A DNA stretch of 64,000 bases from Virgibacillus aidingensis (GCF_010994035.1 NZ_WIXN01000001.1:62001-126000), one strand, 5' to 3'; counted from the first letter of the stretch, positions 8,671-17,372 are shown. The notes: generated from the letters alone by a model not told the origin. Numbers and translations are program-made.

Positions 8671-8832
8671 GTTGTAACACGCTAGCTGAATCGATCCGTT
8701 TAAACATAGTTGAGCTTTTGAGGAATAGTCTCTTTCTCAGTAGGGGAATTTGCTGATCAGCTTGACCTCCGCCAGCCCTAGGCATCCAAATACCTTCAGG
8801 TTCAAACTAAAGCAGGAAATTTTGATGTTTCG
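8671..8832 (+). pseudogene. Remnant of an ArsR-family regulator
   Basis: Conceptual translation across one frameshift gives NIVELLRNSLFLS, then VGEFADQLDLRQP*ASKYLQV, then KAGNFDVS. This is the helix-turn-helix pattern of ArsR-family repressors (roughly 'ILxLLxxGxxxVGEIAxxLGLxQPxASKHLxVLxxAGLV'). An in-frame TAG replaces a Gln codon and a frameshift falls near 8742. No metal-binding or full C-terminal part is readable. It is a dead gene and explains most of the otherwise empty 8487-8972 stretch. Confidence 0.6.
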
Positions 8833-8972
8833 TGATAATAAACCGATTGTTGCCCTATTCTCTTTTGTCCCGCGTAAGCATGAGAACGTAATAAATATTT
8901 TGGTAGCTATAGGTTAGAAATGAAAATGCTGCTTGAATAACTTAACTTTAATGGATTGGAGATGTGAAAGTA

Positions 8973-9232
8973 ATGAAACAAAATATATATGATGAAGAGA
9001 TATTTTTTTCTGAATATAAAAAAATGGAGTGAGAAACACATCTTTTTTAGCAGAAAATGTAATTAAATATCATCGTACATTTTCAACGTATATCAATGAT
9101 CTGATTCATGCCGGTTTTACCATAAGTGCGGTTAAAGAGCCTATGCCGACTGAAAAAATAGCAAAGCGTGATTCCGGAATGATAGATGAACATCGAAGGC
9201 CTATGTTTTTAATCATCTCGGCCGAAAAGTAA
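8973..9232 (+). pseudogene. SAM-dependent methyltransferase remnant, internal part deleted
   Basis: An ATG at 8973 preceded by GGAGATGTGAAAG opens MKQNIYDEEIFFSEYKKME and stops at 9030. Another frame continues at once with the typical C-terminus of a class I methyltransferase (FLAENVIKYHRTFSTYINDL, then AGFTISAVKEPMPTEKIAKR, then RRPMFLIISAEK). The N-terminal start and the last 65 residues are therefore joined with the whole SAM-binding core (about 150 residues) missing and a frame change at the junction. It cannot be active. Confidence 0.75.
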
Positions 9233-9326
9233 TCGTTTCTTTAAAAAACGTGCTGTACTGTGAAACTTCCGAACAGCCATTTTCCTATATACGCACTACG
9301 AACCGCTTATACGAGGAGTAATTGCT

Positions 9327-9871
9327 ATGTTGTTTGAATCATCAAGAGTGAGACTAAGAAAGATGACAATGGAAGATACTGAAGTTTATAACAAGTGGAG
9401 AAATGATCCGGAAGTTATGCATTCCACCAACCTATCTTTGGATGTTTACTCTACTCTATGGAAGATACTAAAGAATTTGTCAGCCAAGTTATTTTGGGAT
9501 CATCTGCAGCAAAAAACTATATTATGGTTAAAAAGAGTAAGGAGATACCAATTGGCATTGTAGGATTAATTAACTTAGATTATAAGAATAGAAATGCGGA
9601 GTGTATTATTGATATCGGGGAAAAGAATTATTGGGGAAAAGGCTATGGTTTGGAGGGTTTGAAATTGCTATTGAATTATGCTTTTTACGAAATGAACCTG
9701 CATCGGGTTTTCCTGAGAGTGTATTCATTTAATGAAAGAGCTATTCGGTTGTACACGAAAATCGGTTTTCAGGAGGAAGGAAGTAGCAGACAGAGTCTCT
9801 TTAGAAATGGTGAATGGCATGACATCATTCATATGGGAATTCTTCAAAATGAATATTTGAGAAACAAATAA
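9327..9871 (+). pseudogene. GNAT acetyltransferase broken by a 5-bp duplication
   Basis: The first frame reads MLFESSRVRLRKMTMEDTEVYNKWRNDPEVMH..LDVYS. The second, from 9458, continues MEDTKEFVSQVILGS through the acetyl-CoA site (KNYWGKGYGLEGLKLLL) to GFQEEGSSRQSLFRNGEWHD, as in RimJ/RimL-type acetyltransferases. The two frames join exactly if one copy of ACTCT is removed: it is present twice in tandem at 9448-9452 and 9453-9457. Otherwise the gene looks fresh, with a normal ribosome site (CGAGGAG) and no other lesion, so the break is recent or reversible. The intact protein would have about 179 residues. Confidence 0.85.
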
Positions 9872-10025
9872 TTATCCCGCAATAATAGTGAGAACCTTAT
9901 TTGAAAAGTTGAGTACCTTTTCGGAAAAAGGCATTATTTAATTATTGTTTCAGTACTGCCTTATGTGCATGGTATGGAGAATATGAATCTTTAAGATAAA
10001 GATTGTGTAAGAGAGGAAAATTATA

Positions 10026-11186
10026 ATGAATGATTTATATACTGATAAAGTAGCCCAAAAGAACCGTGCAATATCCTTAGATATCGCACGGGGTTCCATG
10101 CTCTTATTAATTATACTTTCACATTTTCCGTTGCTCTTATATATGACAGAACCAGGTGTAGCAACAAAAGTTGGCAGCAGTACACCTTTAGACCAATTTT
10201 TGAATTTTTTAATGGAAATGTTAGTAGATAATCGGGCGCGTCCTTTATTCGCAATACTCTTTGGATATGGCCTTGTTATGATTTACCGAAAGCAATTGGA
10301 AAGACAGGGTGCTGAAGAGGCAAAACGCATAATTAAAAGACGTTGCTGGTATTTAATATTGTTTGGTTCGATCCTTGCTGGTGTCGCAGGAGGACAGGAC
10401 ATACTAATGACATATGGTATAGCCGGACTCCTATTAGTTTCCAGCTTGAAAAAGGACAGCAATAGGATTAAAAAATATGTAATTATTTCTACAATCATTT
10501 GTCTTATATATGTACCAGCCCTTTGGGGAGGTTTCTTTTTTACGATCCAGTCCTATGGCTTCTCAAATGCTTTAACTGGTCAGGAAACATACTTCAGTAC
10601 AATAGTTGACCGACTGATTGCAGTCCCTGTTAATCCATTGTTTACTCATATCCTCATGCCTGTCATCCCTACAGTACTAATGGGGATTTGGTTAGGTAAG
10701 TTAAATGTCTTAACTAAACCGTATAATCATATAAAACAGCTGAAAAAAATAACAATTGGTTGTTTAACAATTTCATTGGCGGGTGCCATACCACTAGTAT
10801 TGATTAATGATATTTGGTTTCCTGGTTTCTTTACCGCAGGAACTGCATATGGTATTCATGTTATTACAGGCTTTGCAGCCGGTGCAAGTTATGCAGCGTT
10901 ATTTGGATTATTGGGAGTCGGCATTAAATACCGTGGCGTAATTGTTAAAGCAATCACAGCAATGGGAAAACGTTCGTTAACATTTTTCGTCATACACGAA
11001 GTTTTGATTGTTATACTGCTTTCTCCAATCGCTTTCAATTTGGGTGCAATATTAACTGTCACATCTTCCGTACTGCTCGGCATCTTGATGTGGATTGTGA
11101 CTTTATCATTCGCATACTTCATGGAAATTCGGCAAATAGAAGGGCCTTTAGAAAAATATATGCGTTATTTGACTTATAAAAATTGA
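10026..11186 (+). CDS. DUF418-family (YeiB-like) membrane protein
   Basis: A 386-residue protein with about ten hydrophobic helices. It matches the YeiB/DUF418 family: the N-terminal RAISLDIARGSMLLLIILSH segment, RARPLFAILFGYGLVMIYRK after helix 2, and the C-terminal GKRSLTFFVIHEVLIVILL and EGPLEKYMRYLTY pieces. The function is uncertain; the family is related to membrane acyltransferases and is often found near drug-response genes. An AGAGAGGAAA site precedes the ATG. It is the only intact gene in the 8.5-12 kb block. No operon partner is visible. Confidence 0.85.
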   Translation: MNDLYTDKVAQKNRAISLDIARGSMLLLIILSHFPLLLYMTEPGVATKVGSSTPLDQFLNFLMEMLVDNRARPLFAILFGYGLVMIYRKQLERQGAEEAKRIIKRRCWYLILFGSILAGVAGGQDILMTYGIAGLLLVSSLKKDSNRIKKYVIISTIICLIYVPALWGGFFFTIQSYGFSNALTGQETYFSTIVDRLIAVPVNPLFTHILMPVIPTVLMGIWLGKLNVLTKPYNHIKQLKKITIGCLTISLAGAIPLVLINDIWFPGFFTAGTAYGIHVITGFAAGASYAALFGLLGVGIKYRGVIVKAITAMGKRSLTFFVIHEVLIVILLSPIAFNLGAILTVTSSVLLGILMWIVTLSFAYFMEIRQIEGPLEKYMRYLTYKN

Positions 11187-12013
11187 TTATAAAGTGAAAT
11201 GCCGTTAAGCAATTGGGCTTGAAATTATCTGATCGAAAACAATTTCACACTATTTCTGATTACCCAAGTTTCAATTCTTCTACACGGAGAAAAAGACGGT
11301 TTAAATTTGATTGAGGATAACCCCAATGCAAGCCATTGGTGCTTTAAAAATAAGTTAAACGTTTGATTTAATAGAAACATGAAGCACTCTTTAGTTTATA
11401 AAATACAGCCTGTAAAAGCTGGAAAAACATTAATCATATATTTAAAACTCTCCATTGCTGGCATTTTATGTTTATCATGTATAATGGATTTGGAAAAATG
11501 AAATTGCAGTGGCAATAAGATCTAAATAATATACCTGATTCGTTTAATGATTCTATCTACGAACGATCTAACATATTTTGTTACGCCAATTGCAGGACGC
11601 AAAAAGCGACGATGGAAATTGTAGGAAAAATTTCATTCGGGACATAGTATTATAAAATGGGGGAAACAGTATCTAATATAGAAGGATATATAGATTCGTG
11701 TTTAGCTGGTCTTTATTTTTTATATACGTTTTAATAGCCAAATATATTATAATATTGCAGTGTACGGACTGCTATCTTTCCCATCTGTACCCTTTTACCG
11801 AAAGTTTACAAATTGCTTCTTGCATGTATCGGTAAAACATTATAAAGTATCACATTACGTTATTTTTATGTGCGATTTTTGCCTGCAGGGAAACACAGAG
11901 GCTTTCAAAGAGATATTTGCTATTATAAGATGGATGGAAATATATTTATTTGAATTACACTGTATCCATTCTTACCATGGGGCTAATTAAAATAACAGAT
12001 AGAGGTGAAAAGC
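11187..12013 (+). other. Gene-poor 0.8-kb spacer
   Basis: There is no convincing intact gene. A 76-codon frame near 11760 lacks a start site with ribosome binding sequence and has no recognisable motif. A short readable stretch near 11279-11365 (LHGEKDGLNLIEDNPN) faintly recalls pyridoxamine-oxidase-like proteins and may be another remnant. The spacer also carries the right copy of the 19-nt direct repeat. Confidence 0.4.
11356..11374 (+). repeat. 19-nt direct repeat, right copy
   Basis: TAAACGTTTGATTTAATAG; partner of 8537-8555 (18 of 19 identical, same orientation). It closes the block containing the decayed genes and DUF418. Confidence 0.4.
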
Positions 12014-12202
12014 ATGAGATGCGGTGCAAAATGTTTTTATGTGGAAGCGGAACTGGATGGAAAAAAACTGACCAAGGCCGTGAATGCAAGAACACCGGCA
12101 GAAGTCAGAAAAACGATCCGCAAAGCATATGGTGAGAAAACGTCAGTAATATCTGTGCGGGAAAAGAAAAAGTCTTCGCTGACGGCAAGTTCATCCATTT
12201 GA
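12014..12202 (+). CDS. Small basic hypothetical protein
   Basis: A 62-residue lysine-rich protein (MRCGAKCFYVEAELDGKKL...) with two N-terminal cysteines. It alternates short strands with a helix (TPAEVRKTIRKAYG) and ends in a Ser/Lys-rich tail. The ATG at 12014 has AGAGGTGAAA about 4 nt upstream, a good site. I do not recognise the family; the compact strand/helix pattern would fit a small nucleic-acid or peptide-binding fold, but that is speculation. The NCS2 permease promoter starts immediately after its stop. Confidence 0.6.
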   Translation: MRCGAKCFYVEAELDGKKLTKAVNARTPAEVRKTIRKAYGEKTSVISVREKKKSSLTASSSI

Positions 12203-12230
12203 TTGACAAATTGCGTTAAACCATTACAAT
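12203..12230 (+). promoter_or_regulatory. Sigma-A promoter of the NCS2 permease gene
   Basis: TTGACA, a 16-nt spacer and TACAAT, 61 nt before the permease start. Both boxes are near consensus. A short hairpin (GCTC-TTTTTTA-GAGC) lies in the leader; I see no purine riboswitch here. Confidence 0.6.
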
Positions 12231-12290
12231 AAAATGTGGCTCTTTTTTAGAGCGGGTTGGGAGAGGGATAACTGAATAGAAGGAATAGGA

Positions 12291-13574
12291 ATGAAAAAAA
12301 ACCTGTTTCAATTACAACAGCACAACACCACAGTAAAACAGGAAGTGTCAGCAGGATTCATCGGCTTTTTTACGATTGTCTATATTATTGCTGTGAATTC
12401 GCTGATTTTATCGGAGGCTGGTATACCGCTGGAAGGTGCCATCATGGCTACGATTATAACTTCATTTGCCGGATGCCTCCTGATGGGTTTTTGGGCCAAT
12501 GCGCCGATTCTTGTCGTACCGGGTATGGGAATCAATGCGATGTTTACCTATACATTGGTGCAGTCCATGGGGCTTTCCTGGCAGGAAGCGCTTGGTGTCA
12601 CGGTCATATCCGGTTTGATATTTACCATTATTGCTTTTACCAGGTTAACAACAATCATCAATAGTGCGATACCGGGTTCACTGAAAGAAGCCATTACTAT
12701 CGGAATCGGGCTTTTTCTCATGCTGATTGGTCTGGAAAACGGACGTCTCGTGGAGCGGGGAGATCAGTCCATTATTGCGTTGGGGGATTTGAGTGATCCG
12801 CACGTACTGGCAACAATCCTGACGCTCGCCATTGCTTTGATTTTGTATATCCGCAATGTGAAAGGGCATTTTCTATGGACCATTCTTATTGGTATAGGCA
12901 TTGCTTTTATGTTAAATATTTTGCCTGCACGTACGAACGATACTTTTTCCCTGCGGGGTTATAGTGAGGTGTTCGGTGCTTTTACATTAGAAAATTGGAC
13001 ATCACTCCCTTTTATCATTGCTGTATTCTCCATTACGATGGTGATCGTTTTTGAAAGTATCGGCTTGATTTCCGGACAGCTGAATATGACAAATAGACCT
13101 GAAAAGTTTAAGAAGGCTTATCAGGCAAATGGCATTTCTTCTATGCTTTCCGGTGTTTTTGGATCGAGTCCAACGGTATCTACTGCAGAAAGCGCGGCTG
13201 CTATTGCTGCCGGAGGAAGAACGGGACTTACGGCAATCACTGCAGGTACGCTGTTCCTCGGAACTGTTTTTCTTATCCCGTATATAAATATCATTCCTTC
13301 CAACGCGATTGCTCCCATATTGATTATTATAGGGGCGCTGATGGTGCAAAACATCCGGAATTTGAACTTTCAGGATTTAACGGAATCATTTCCCGCTATT
13401 TTTATCATTATTATGATTCCTTTCACGTACAGTATCGCTGACGGCATTGCGATGGGATTTATATTGTATGCGCTGCTGAAGCTGACCACGGGAAAAGAAA
13501 GAACCGTTTCGTTGACACTATATATTATAGCCGGTCTGTTTTTACTGACCTTTATACTGCAATTTGCAAGTTAA
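12291..13574 (+). CDS. NCS2-family purine permease (AzgA type)
   Basis: This 427-residue protein has about twelve hydrophobic helices. It matches the AzgA-like branch of the NCS2 family, which takes up adenine, guanine or hypoxanthine by proton symport. Signature parts are the N-terminal EVSAGFIGFFTIVYIIAVN, the substrate-binding region APILVVPGMGINAMFTYTLV, and FGSSPTVSTAESAAAIAAGGRTGL near residue 285-310, where the conserved Glu and Thr/Ser line the purine site. By similarity it is closest to the PbuG/PbuO group. Which purine it carries is not decidable by eye. It is monocistronic: it has its own promoter and a strong terminator after the stop. Confidence 0.88.
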   Translation: MKKNLFQLQQHNTTVKQEVSAGFIGFFTIVYIIAVNSLILSEAGIPLEGAIMATIITSFAGCLLMGFWANAPILVVPGMGINAMFTYTLVQSMGLSWQEALGVTVISGLIFTIIAFTRLTTIINSAIPGSLKEAITIGIGLFLMLIGLENGRLVERGDQSIIALGDLSDPHVLATILTLAIALILYIRNVKGHFLWTILIGIGIAFMLNILPARTNDTFSLRGYSEVFGAFTLENWTSLPFIIAVFSITMVIVFESIGLISGQLNMTNRPEKFKKAYQANGISSMLSGVFGSSPTVSTAESAAAIAAGGRTGLTAITAGTLFLGTVFLIPYINIIPSNAIAPILIIIGALMVQNIRNLNFQDLTESFPAIFIIIMIPFTYSIADGIAMGFILYALLKLTTGKERTVSLTLYIIAGLFLLTFILQFAS

Positions 13575-13590
13575 GGTTTTTATAAGATAA

Positions 13591-13620
13591 GAGAGCCATT
13601 TGATTTTTCAAATGGCTCTC
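13591..13620 (+). terminator. Bidirectional intrinsic terminator
   Basis: A perfect 13-bp stem (GAGAGCCATTTGA / TCAAATGGCTCTC) with a TTTT loop and T or A runs on both sides. It serves the NCS2 permease gene on the plus strand and ykoC converging from the minus strand. Confidence 0.85.
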
Positions 13621-13634
13621 TTTGATTATGCTGA

Positions 13635-14414
13635 TTAAAATTGTCTTCCAAATATATTCAGGTAGCCAAGGGAATAAGAAACAGCTATGGTAATTGCGAG
13701 CATACCTGCAAATAAGATGAAAAAGAGCCAGTCTTTTGTCTGAATGCTCATTTGGTGGTAGTGGGTACGCTCTTTGTCTCCTGTGAACCCTTTGGATTCC
13801 ATCGCAATAGCAACACGTTCTGATTTGCGGAGACCATTTGCCAACAGCGGGATGGCATATCTCCGGAATTGTTTTATTCTTCCTTTTATGCCGGGCTCTC
13901 TATCCGCGCCGCGAATACGATGAGCCTGTTTCAATATCTGGTACTCGGAACGGAAAACCGGCAGAAAACGATAGCCTGCCAGGATGCCAAAGGTAATTTT
14001 GGGCGGGAGCTTGAACTGCTGCATGAGACTCAGCATGAATTTTGTTGAATCAGTTGTCAGAGCAAATAAAAGAGATAAGGCGACAAAGCATAAAGAACGG
14101 AGCCCCAGACTGATTCCTGTCATCAGACTGCCTTCTGTTATATCCACTCCCCAAATGGTAAAAAGGACGTTGCCATATGAAAAGGTCTGATTGGCATAAA
14201 GTGTCGCCATCCAGGCAGATGTCAGTGCCACCAATACAAATGGACTGAAAATTTTCAGCCATGTCATCGGGCGGATATCCGCTAACGTAAACGTTATAAT
14301 CAAAATAAAGATAAAATAGACCAGTGGGGTAAACACATCAAATGTAAAGCTGAGCAGCAGGCCGGGCACCATTATTGTAACGGCCTTCATTGCCGGGTTA
14401 ATGGATGAGATCAT
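13635..14414 (-). CDS. ykoC: ECF transporter T component YkoC (thiamine precursor)
   Basis: This 259-residue membrane protein is the EcfT (CbiQ-like) subunit, with about five to six helices. It carries the two coupling-helix motifs with Ala-Arg-Gly/Ser character: RGADREPGIKGR and AMESKGFTGD. These dock on the two ATPase halves. The start is ATG at 14414, 17 bp inside the 3' end of the ATPase gene; a longer upstream frame is just a shadow of that gene. It is the last gene of the riboswitch-controlled ykoFEDC operon and works with YkoD (ATPase) and YkoE (binding subunit) to import hydroxymethylpyrimidine or thiamine. Confidence 0.9.
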   Translation of the reverse strand: MISSINPAMKAVTIMVPGLLLSFTFDVFTPLVYFIFILIITFTLADIRPMTWLKIFSPFVLVALTSAWMATLYANQTFSYGNVLFTIWGVDITEGSLMTGISLGLRSLCFVALSLLFALTTDSTKFMLSLMQQFKLPPKITFGILAGYRFLPVFRSEYQILKQAHRIRGADREPGIKGRIKQFRRYAIPLLANGLRKSERVAIAMESKGFTGDKERTHYHQMSIQTKDWLFFILFAGMLAITIAVSYSLGYLNIFGRQF

Positions 14415-15984
14415 GGATAACACCTTCCTGTTGAATCCCTCTGATGCGATAAGGCAGGCGCAGCCTTGCCTGATTGATAACATCCTCCCGTTCCCATAAA
14501 TCTTCCGGATTTCCATTAAAAATAATATTCCTGTCATGCAGTACGATGGCCCGGTCCGTGCTGTCCACAATATCCATATCATGGGTAACAAAAACAATTG
14601 TTACATCATATTCGGCCTGTAATTGTCTTACGATATGCATGAGTTCCCCCGTCGTGGAGGCGTCTTGCCCAAAAGTTGGTTCATCAAAAAATAAAATATC
14701 CGGCGTTTGATCCAGCATTGCAGCTACACTCAGCCGCCTTTTTTGACCGCCGCTTAAAGAAAAGGGATTGCTGAAACGGTGATGCATCAGGTGAAATTGT
14801 TTCATCAGTCTTGTCGCAGCATCTTCCTGTTTTTCCTCTGTATATCCGTTCAGTTTCATTCCATATGTCAGTTCATCGATAACGGTATCAGTAATAAACT
14901 GATGTTCCGGATTTTGAAAAACATACCCTATTTGCTTTCTCAGTTCTTTCTGGTTCCACTGCTGCAGCTCTCTGTCAAAAAATAAAATTTTGCCTTTCTT
15001 ATAAGGCAGCAATCCTGCCATCAGTTGCAGGAGTGTAGATTTTCCAGCGCCGTTTTCTCCTGCAATCGATACGAATTCGCCGCAGTGTATATTCAAATTG
15101 ACGTTTTGGAGAACTGTGTGTCTTTTCCTTTTAAACGTAAGGTCTTTTACGGATATAATTTCTTCAGATGACGGAAGGGGAGCACGAACCCCAAAATTTT
15201 TATTTTCGGGCATATAGCACTTAGGAAAAAAAACCCCTTCCTTTTTTAACCGTGCTGCATGTTTTGTAAAGATGGTGTTAGCAGGTCCTTGTGCAATAAG
15301 TTTCCCGCTGCTTCCTAAAGCAAGCACCCTGTCTGTCATATCCAGCCAATCATCAGGCTCATGTTCGATAATGAGGAGCGCTAAATCCCTTTTTTGCCGA
15401 AGCGAGTTTAACAGGTCAATAAACTCGACCCGGGACAAAGGGTCCAGATTGGCAGTTGGTTCATCAAGAATTAAAAGTTCCGGTTCCAGCAAAAGCACGG
15501 ATGCCAATGCAACTTTCTGTTTTTGCCCTCCCGAAAGCTCGTGGATTTTCTTTTTTTCAACTCCTTCCATCCCGACATCATGCAGCACTTGAGATATACG
15601 CTGCGGCATTTCCAAGGAAGGGATTTTACGGTTTTCCAATGTAAATGCAAGCTCATCTTCCACTTTAATCATGCAAAATTGGCTTTCCGGATCCTGAAAG
15701 ACAATACCGATTCGCTGGTTCAATTCCCCCTTTTGAAATTCCCGGATGTTTTTTCCGCGATAATAAATGTTGCCGGAAGAAACTCCTTCCACTGCTTCCG
15801 GGTATAACCCATTTAAACATAGGGCAAGACTGCTTTTCCCTGATCCGCTGGCACCAATTAGAAGCACCGTTTCATTTTCATACAGGGAAAAAAGCAGATT
15901 ATTTAATAAAGGAGCTTCCGGATTTTCATAGCTGAAAGAGAAGTTATTTACGTCAAGGATGCGATTAAATGGCTCCTTTTTCAC
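14398..15984 (-). CDS. ykoD: ECF transporter double ATPase YkoD
   Basis: A 528-residue fused energy-coupling-factor ATPase with two complete ABC domains. Domain 1 shows Walker A GASGSGKSSL, signature LSGGQKQKVALA and Walker B LILDEPTANLDP. Domain 2 shows GENGAGKSTLL, LSGGQKRRLSVA and ILFFDEPTFGQD. Group I/II ECF systems normally use either two proteins or one fused one; the fused form with neighbours E, C and F matches Bacillus YkoD. It starts at GTG 15984, overlapping the ykoE end by about 20 bp; an AAGGAG lies somewhat further upstream than usual, so the exact start is less sure. It powers uptake of thiamine precursor. Confidence 0.92.
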   Translation of the reverse strand: MKKEPFNRILDVNNFSFSYENPEAPLLNNLLFSLYENETVLLIGASGSGKSSLALCLNGLYPEAVEGVSSGNIYYRGKNIREFQKGELNQRIGIVFQDPESQFCMIKVEDELAFTLENRKIPSLEMPQRISQVLHDVGMEGVEKKKIHELSGGQKQKVALASVLLLEPELLILDEPTANLDPLSRVEFIDLLNSLRQKRDLALLIIEHEPDDWLDMTDRVLALGSSGKLIAQGPANTIFTKHAARLKKEGVFFPKCYMPENKNFGVRAPLPSSEEIISVKDLTFKRKRHTVLQNVNLNIHCGEFVSIAGENGAGKSTLLQLMAGLLPYKKGKILFFDRELQQWNQKELRKQIGYVFQNPEHQFITDTVIDELTYGMKLNGYTEEKQEDAATRLMKQFHLMHHRFSNPFSLSGGQKRRLSVAAMLDQTPDILFFDEPTFGQDASTTGELMHIVRQLQAEYDVTIVFVTHDMDIVDSTDRAIVLHDRNIIFNGNPEDLWEREDVINQARLRLPYRIRGIQQEGVIHDLIH

Positions 15985-16570
15985 GTTGTTTACGCCGCTC
16001 CTTTCCTAAAGCATACCCGCGGAGCACGCCTGTTTTTGCCAGTTGGTCACTCATCCACTTTCCTAGCACACCGGCCAGCAATGCACCACTGATCAGTCTG
16101 ACAACTAGCATGGATGTAAGTAACCATGGTGCCAATGCGATATTCCCGGCAGAGTACAGGTTCCAGACAAAGCTGAATATAGCAGCTCCCATTCCGGCAA
16201 AAACAAGGATCCGCAGCCGGTAATCCTTCCACCTGGTTAAAGCAAAAGCAAGTTCTGCTCCTGCTCCCTGTATAGCTGCACTGAGGATCAATTGAGGACC
16301 TGCAGTCGTTCCGAGAAGCACTTGCACTACCCCTGCTATTAATTCAGAAGTAAAGGCGACGCCGGGTTTTCGGATAATATAGGCAGCAATAATGGATACG
16401 ATAAACCATATGCCGAAGATAATCTCATATCCAAACTGGCCGAGGCCAAAAGGGGCAAGCACATTTCTGAACCCCTGGCCAATCAGGAAAAAACCGAGGT
16501 AGATTATACCGAATACTACCCCTAAAACTGCCATGAGCACGATTTCCTTTAATTTCCATTGGTTTGTCAT
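15965..16570 (-). CDS. ykoE: ECF transporter S component YkoE
   Basis: A membrane protein of about 201 residues with five to six helices and a charged start (MTNQWKLKEIVLMAVLGVVFG). It fits YkoE, the substrate-capture subunit for thiamine or hydroxymethylpyrimidine. The AELIAGVVQVLLGTTAG and IQGAGAELAFALTRWKDYR stretches are typical of the family. The start is ATG at 16570, with AAGGAG 10 nt upstream; an in-frame GTG two codons earlier would be only 4 nt from that site. It lies between ykoF and ykoD, all within 20 bp of each other, so they are co-translated and controlled by the TPP riboswitch upstream of ykoF. Confidence 0.9.
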   Translation of the reverse strand: MTNQWKLKEIVLMAVLGVVFGIIYLGFFLIGQGFRNVLAPFGLGQFGYEIIFGIWFIVSIIAAYIIRKPGVAFTSELIAGVVQVLLGTTAGPQLILSAAIQGAGAELAFALTRWKDYRLRILVFAGMGAAIFSFVWNLYSAGNIALAPWLLTSMLVVRLISGALLAGVLGKWMSDQLAKTGVLRGYALGKERRKQREKGAI

Positions 16571-16584
16571 CTGCACACAACTCC

Positions 16585-17175
16585 TTAAGCTTTATTGGAA
16601 GGACTGTTGGCTGATATGCTGAATGTCATGGTGACATGGGATACCTTCTCCTGCACGAGATAAAAAGATTCCTCCAGTGTCCGGAAGATATCTTTTACAT
16701 CCCCATCCAGCCTGGTTGCATAATGAGTGGAGCTGACCTGGACACCCCGTGATTTTGACAGGTCAATCTGTTCATAGATCTTATCCATATAATCTTTCTC
16801 TCCCAATGGGTAGAGAGAAAACTTGCATCCCGCTTTCTGGCTTATGGAGCTGACCATTTCTTTATTTAAAGTGGTGTCTGACTCGTCCATATAGGCATCT
16901 GCGTCGGTGTCACCCGGACATCCAATCGAGAAGGTTCCGTTCATGGCAACATGCTCCCCTGTTGAAGCAGCATGCAGAAAGATGGCTTTTGTAATATCAA
17001 AGACATGGATCATCTTCCCGCGGATTAAGGTGGTTACATCATCTGTTTCCTTCCATACTTTAGAAGTATCCGTTTTCTCCAAAGATGATAGAATAATATT
17101 TTCAAAGTCCCTGCTCATAGGATGCAAGCTGAACTGGCAACCTGCAATTCTGCTAGTTCCACAATAGTTTTCCAT
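16585..17175 (-). CDS. ykoF: YkoF thiamine/HMP-binding protein
   Basis: This 196-residue protein is made of two similar halves, each a ferredoxin-like repeat: CGTSRIAGCQFSLHPMSRDF in the first and KAGCKFSLYPLGEKDYMDKI in the second. This matches YkoF, a soluble protein that binds thiamine or hydroxymethylpyrimidine in each half. The start is ATG 17175, preceded by AGGAGGAG; a longer frame upstream is inside the riboswitch terminator. It is the first gene of the ykoFEDC transporter operon. It probably buffers or delivers the pyrimidine moiety after uptake (family knowledge). Confidence 0.92.
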   Translation of the reverse strand: MENYCGTSRIAGCQFSLHPMSRDFENIILSSLEKTDTSKVWKETDDVTTLIRGKMIHVFDITKAIFLHAASTGEHVAMNGTFSIGCPGDTDADAYMDESDTTLNKEMVSSISQKAGCKFSLYPLGEKDYMDKIYEQIDLSKSRGVQVSSTHYATRLDGDVKDIFRTLEESFYLVQEKVSHVTMTFSISANSPSNKA

Positions 17176-17203
17176 ACATAAACTCCTCCTGTTGATTATT
17201 ATT

Positions 17204-17240
17204 AAAATAAAAAACTGCACTCCGCTTTAGGGAATGCAGT
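17204..17240 (-). terminator. TPP-riboswitch-controlled terminator
   Basis: On the minus strand a 10-bp stem (ACTGCATTCC / GGAGTGCAGT) with a 7-nt loop is followed by TTTTTTATTTT, directly after the TPP aptamer and about 30 nt before ykoF. This is the attenuator by which bound thiamine pyrophosphate switches the operon off. Confidence 0.85.
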
Positions 17241-17280
17241 TTGCCTGTAATATTTCCATGTATATTTATTCATACAGCAG

Positions 17281-17372
17281 ACCGCACTTCCCCACGCTGG
17301 TATTATCCAGTTCGGGTTATAAGGGTCAGATTTTCCATCTTCTCAGCCGCTCGATGCAGCTCCCCTAGTGCC
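17281..17372 (-). promoter_or_regulatory. TPP riboswitch (THI element) of ykoFEDC
   Basis: The minus strand shows the conserved THI-box parts in order: GGGGAGCTGC, GGCTGAGAAG, a variable arm, GACCCTTATAACCCGAACTG, then GATAATACCAGCGTGGGGAA. This is a complete aptamer for thiamine pyrophosphate. With the terminator at 17204-17240 it represses the operon when the vitamin is plentiful. Confidence 0.95.

Noticed and set aside
11279-11365. Pyridoxamine-oxidase-like fragment (LHGEKDGLNLIEDNPN)
   Set aside because: Only about 20 residues resemble the family; could be chance.
11657-11734. 25-codon ORF (MGETVSNIEGYIDS...)
   Set aside because: No ribosome site, ends quickly in a T-rich stretch, no known match.
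11760-11990. 76-codon ORF
   Set aside because: No ribosome site; composition is that of AT-rich non-coding DNA.
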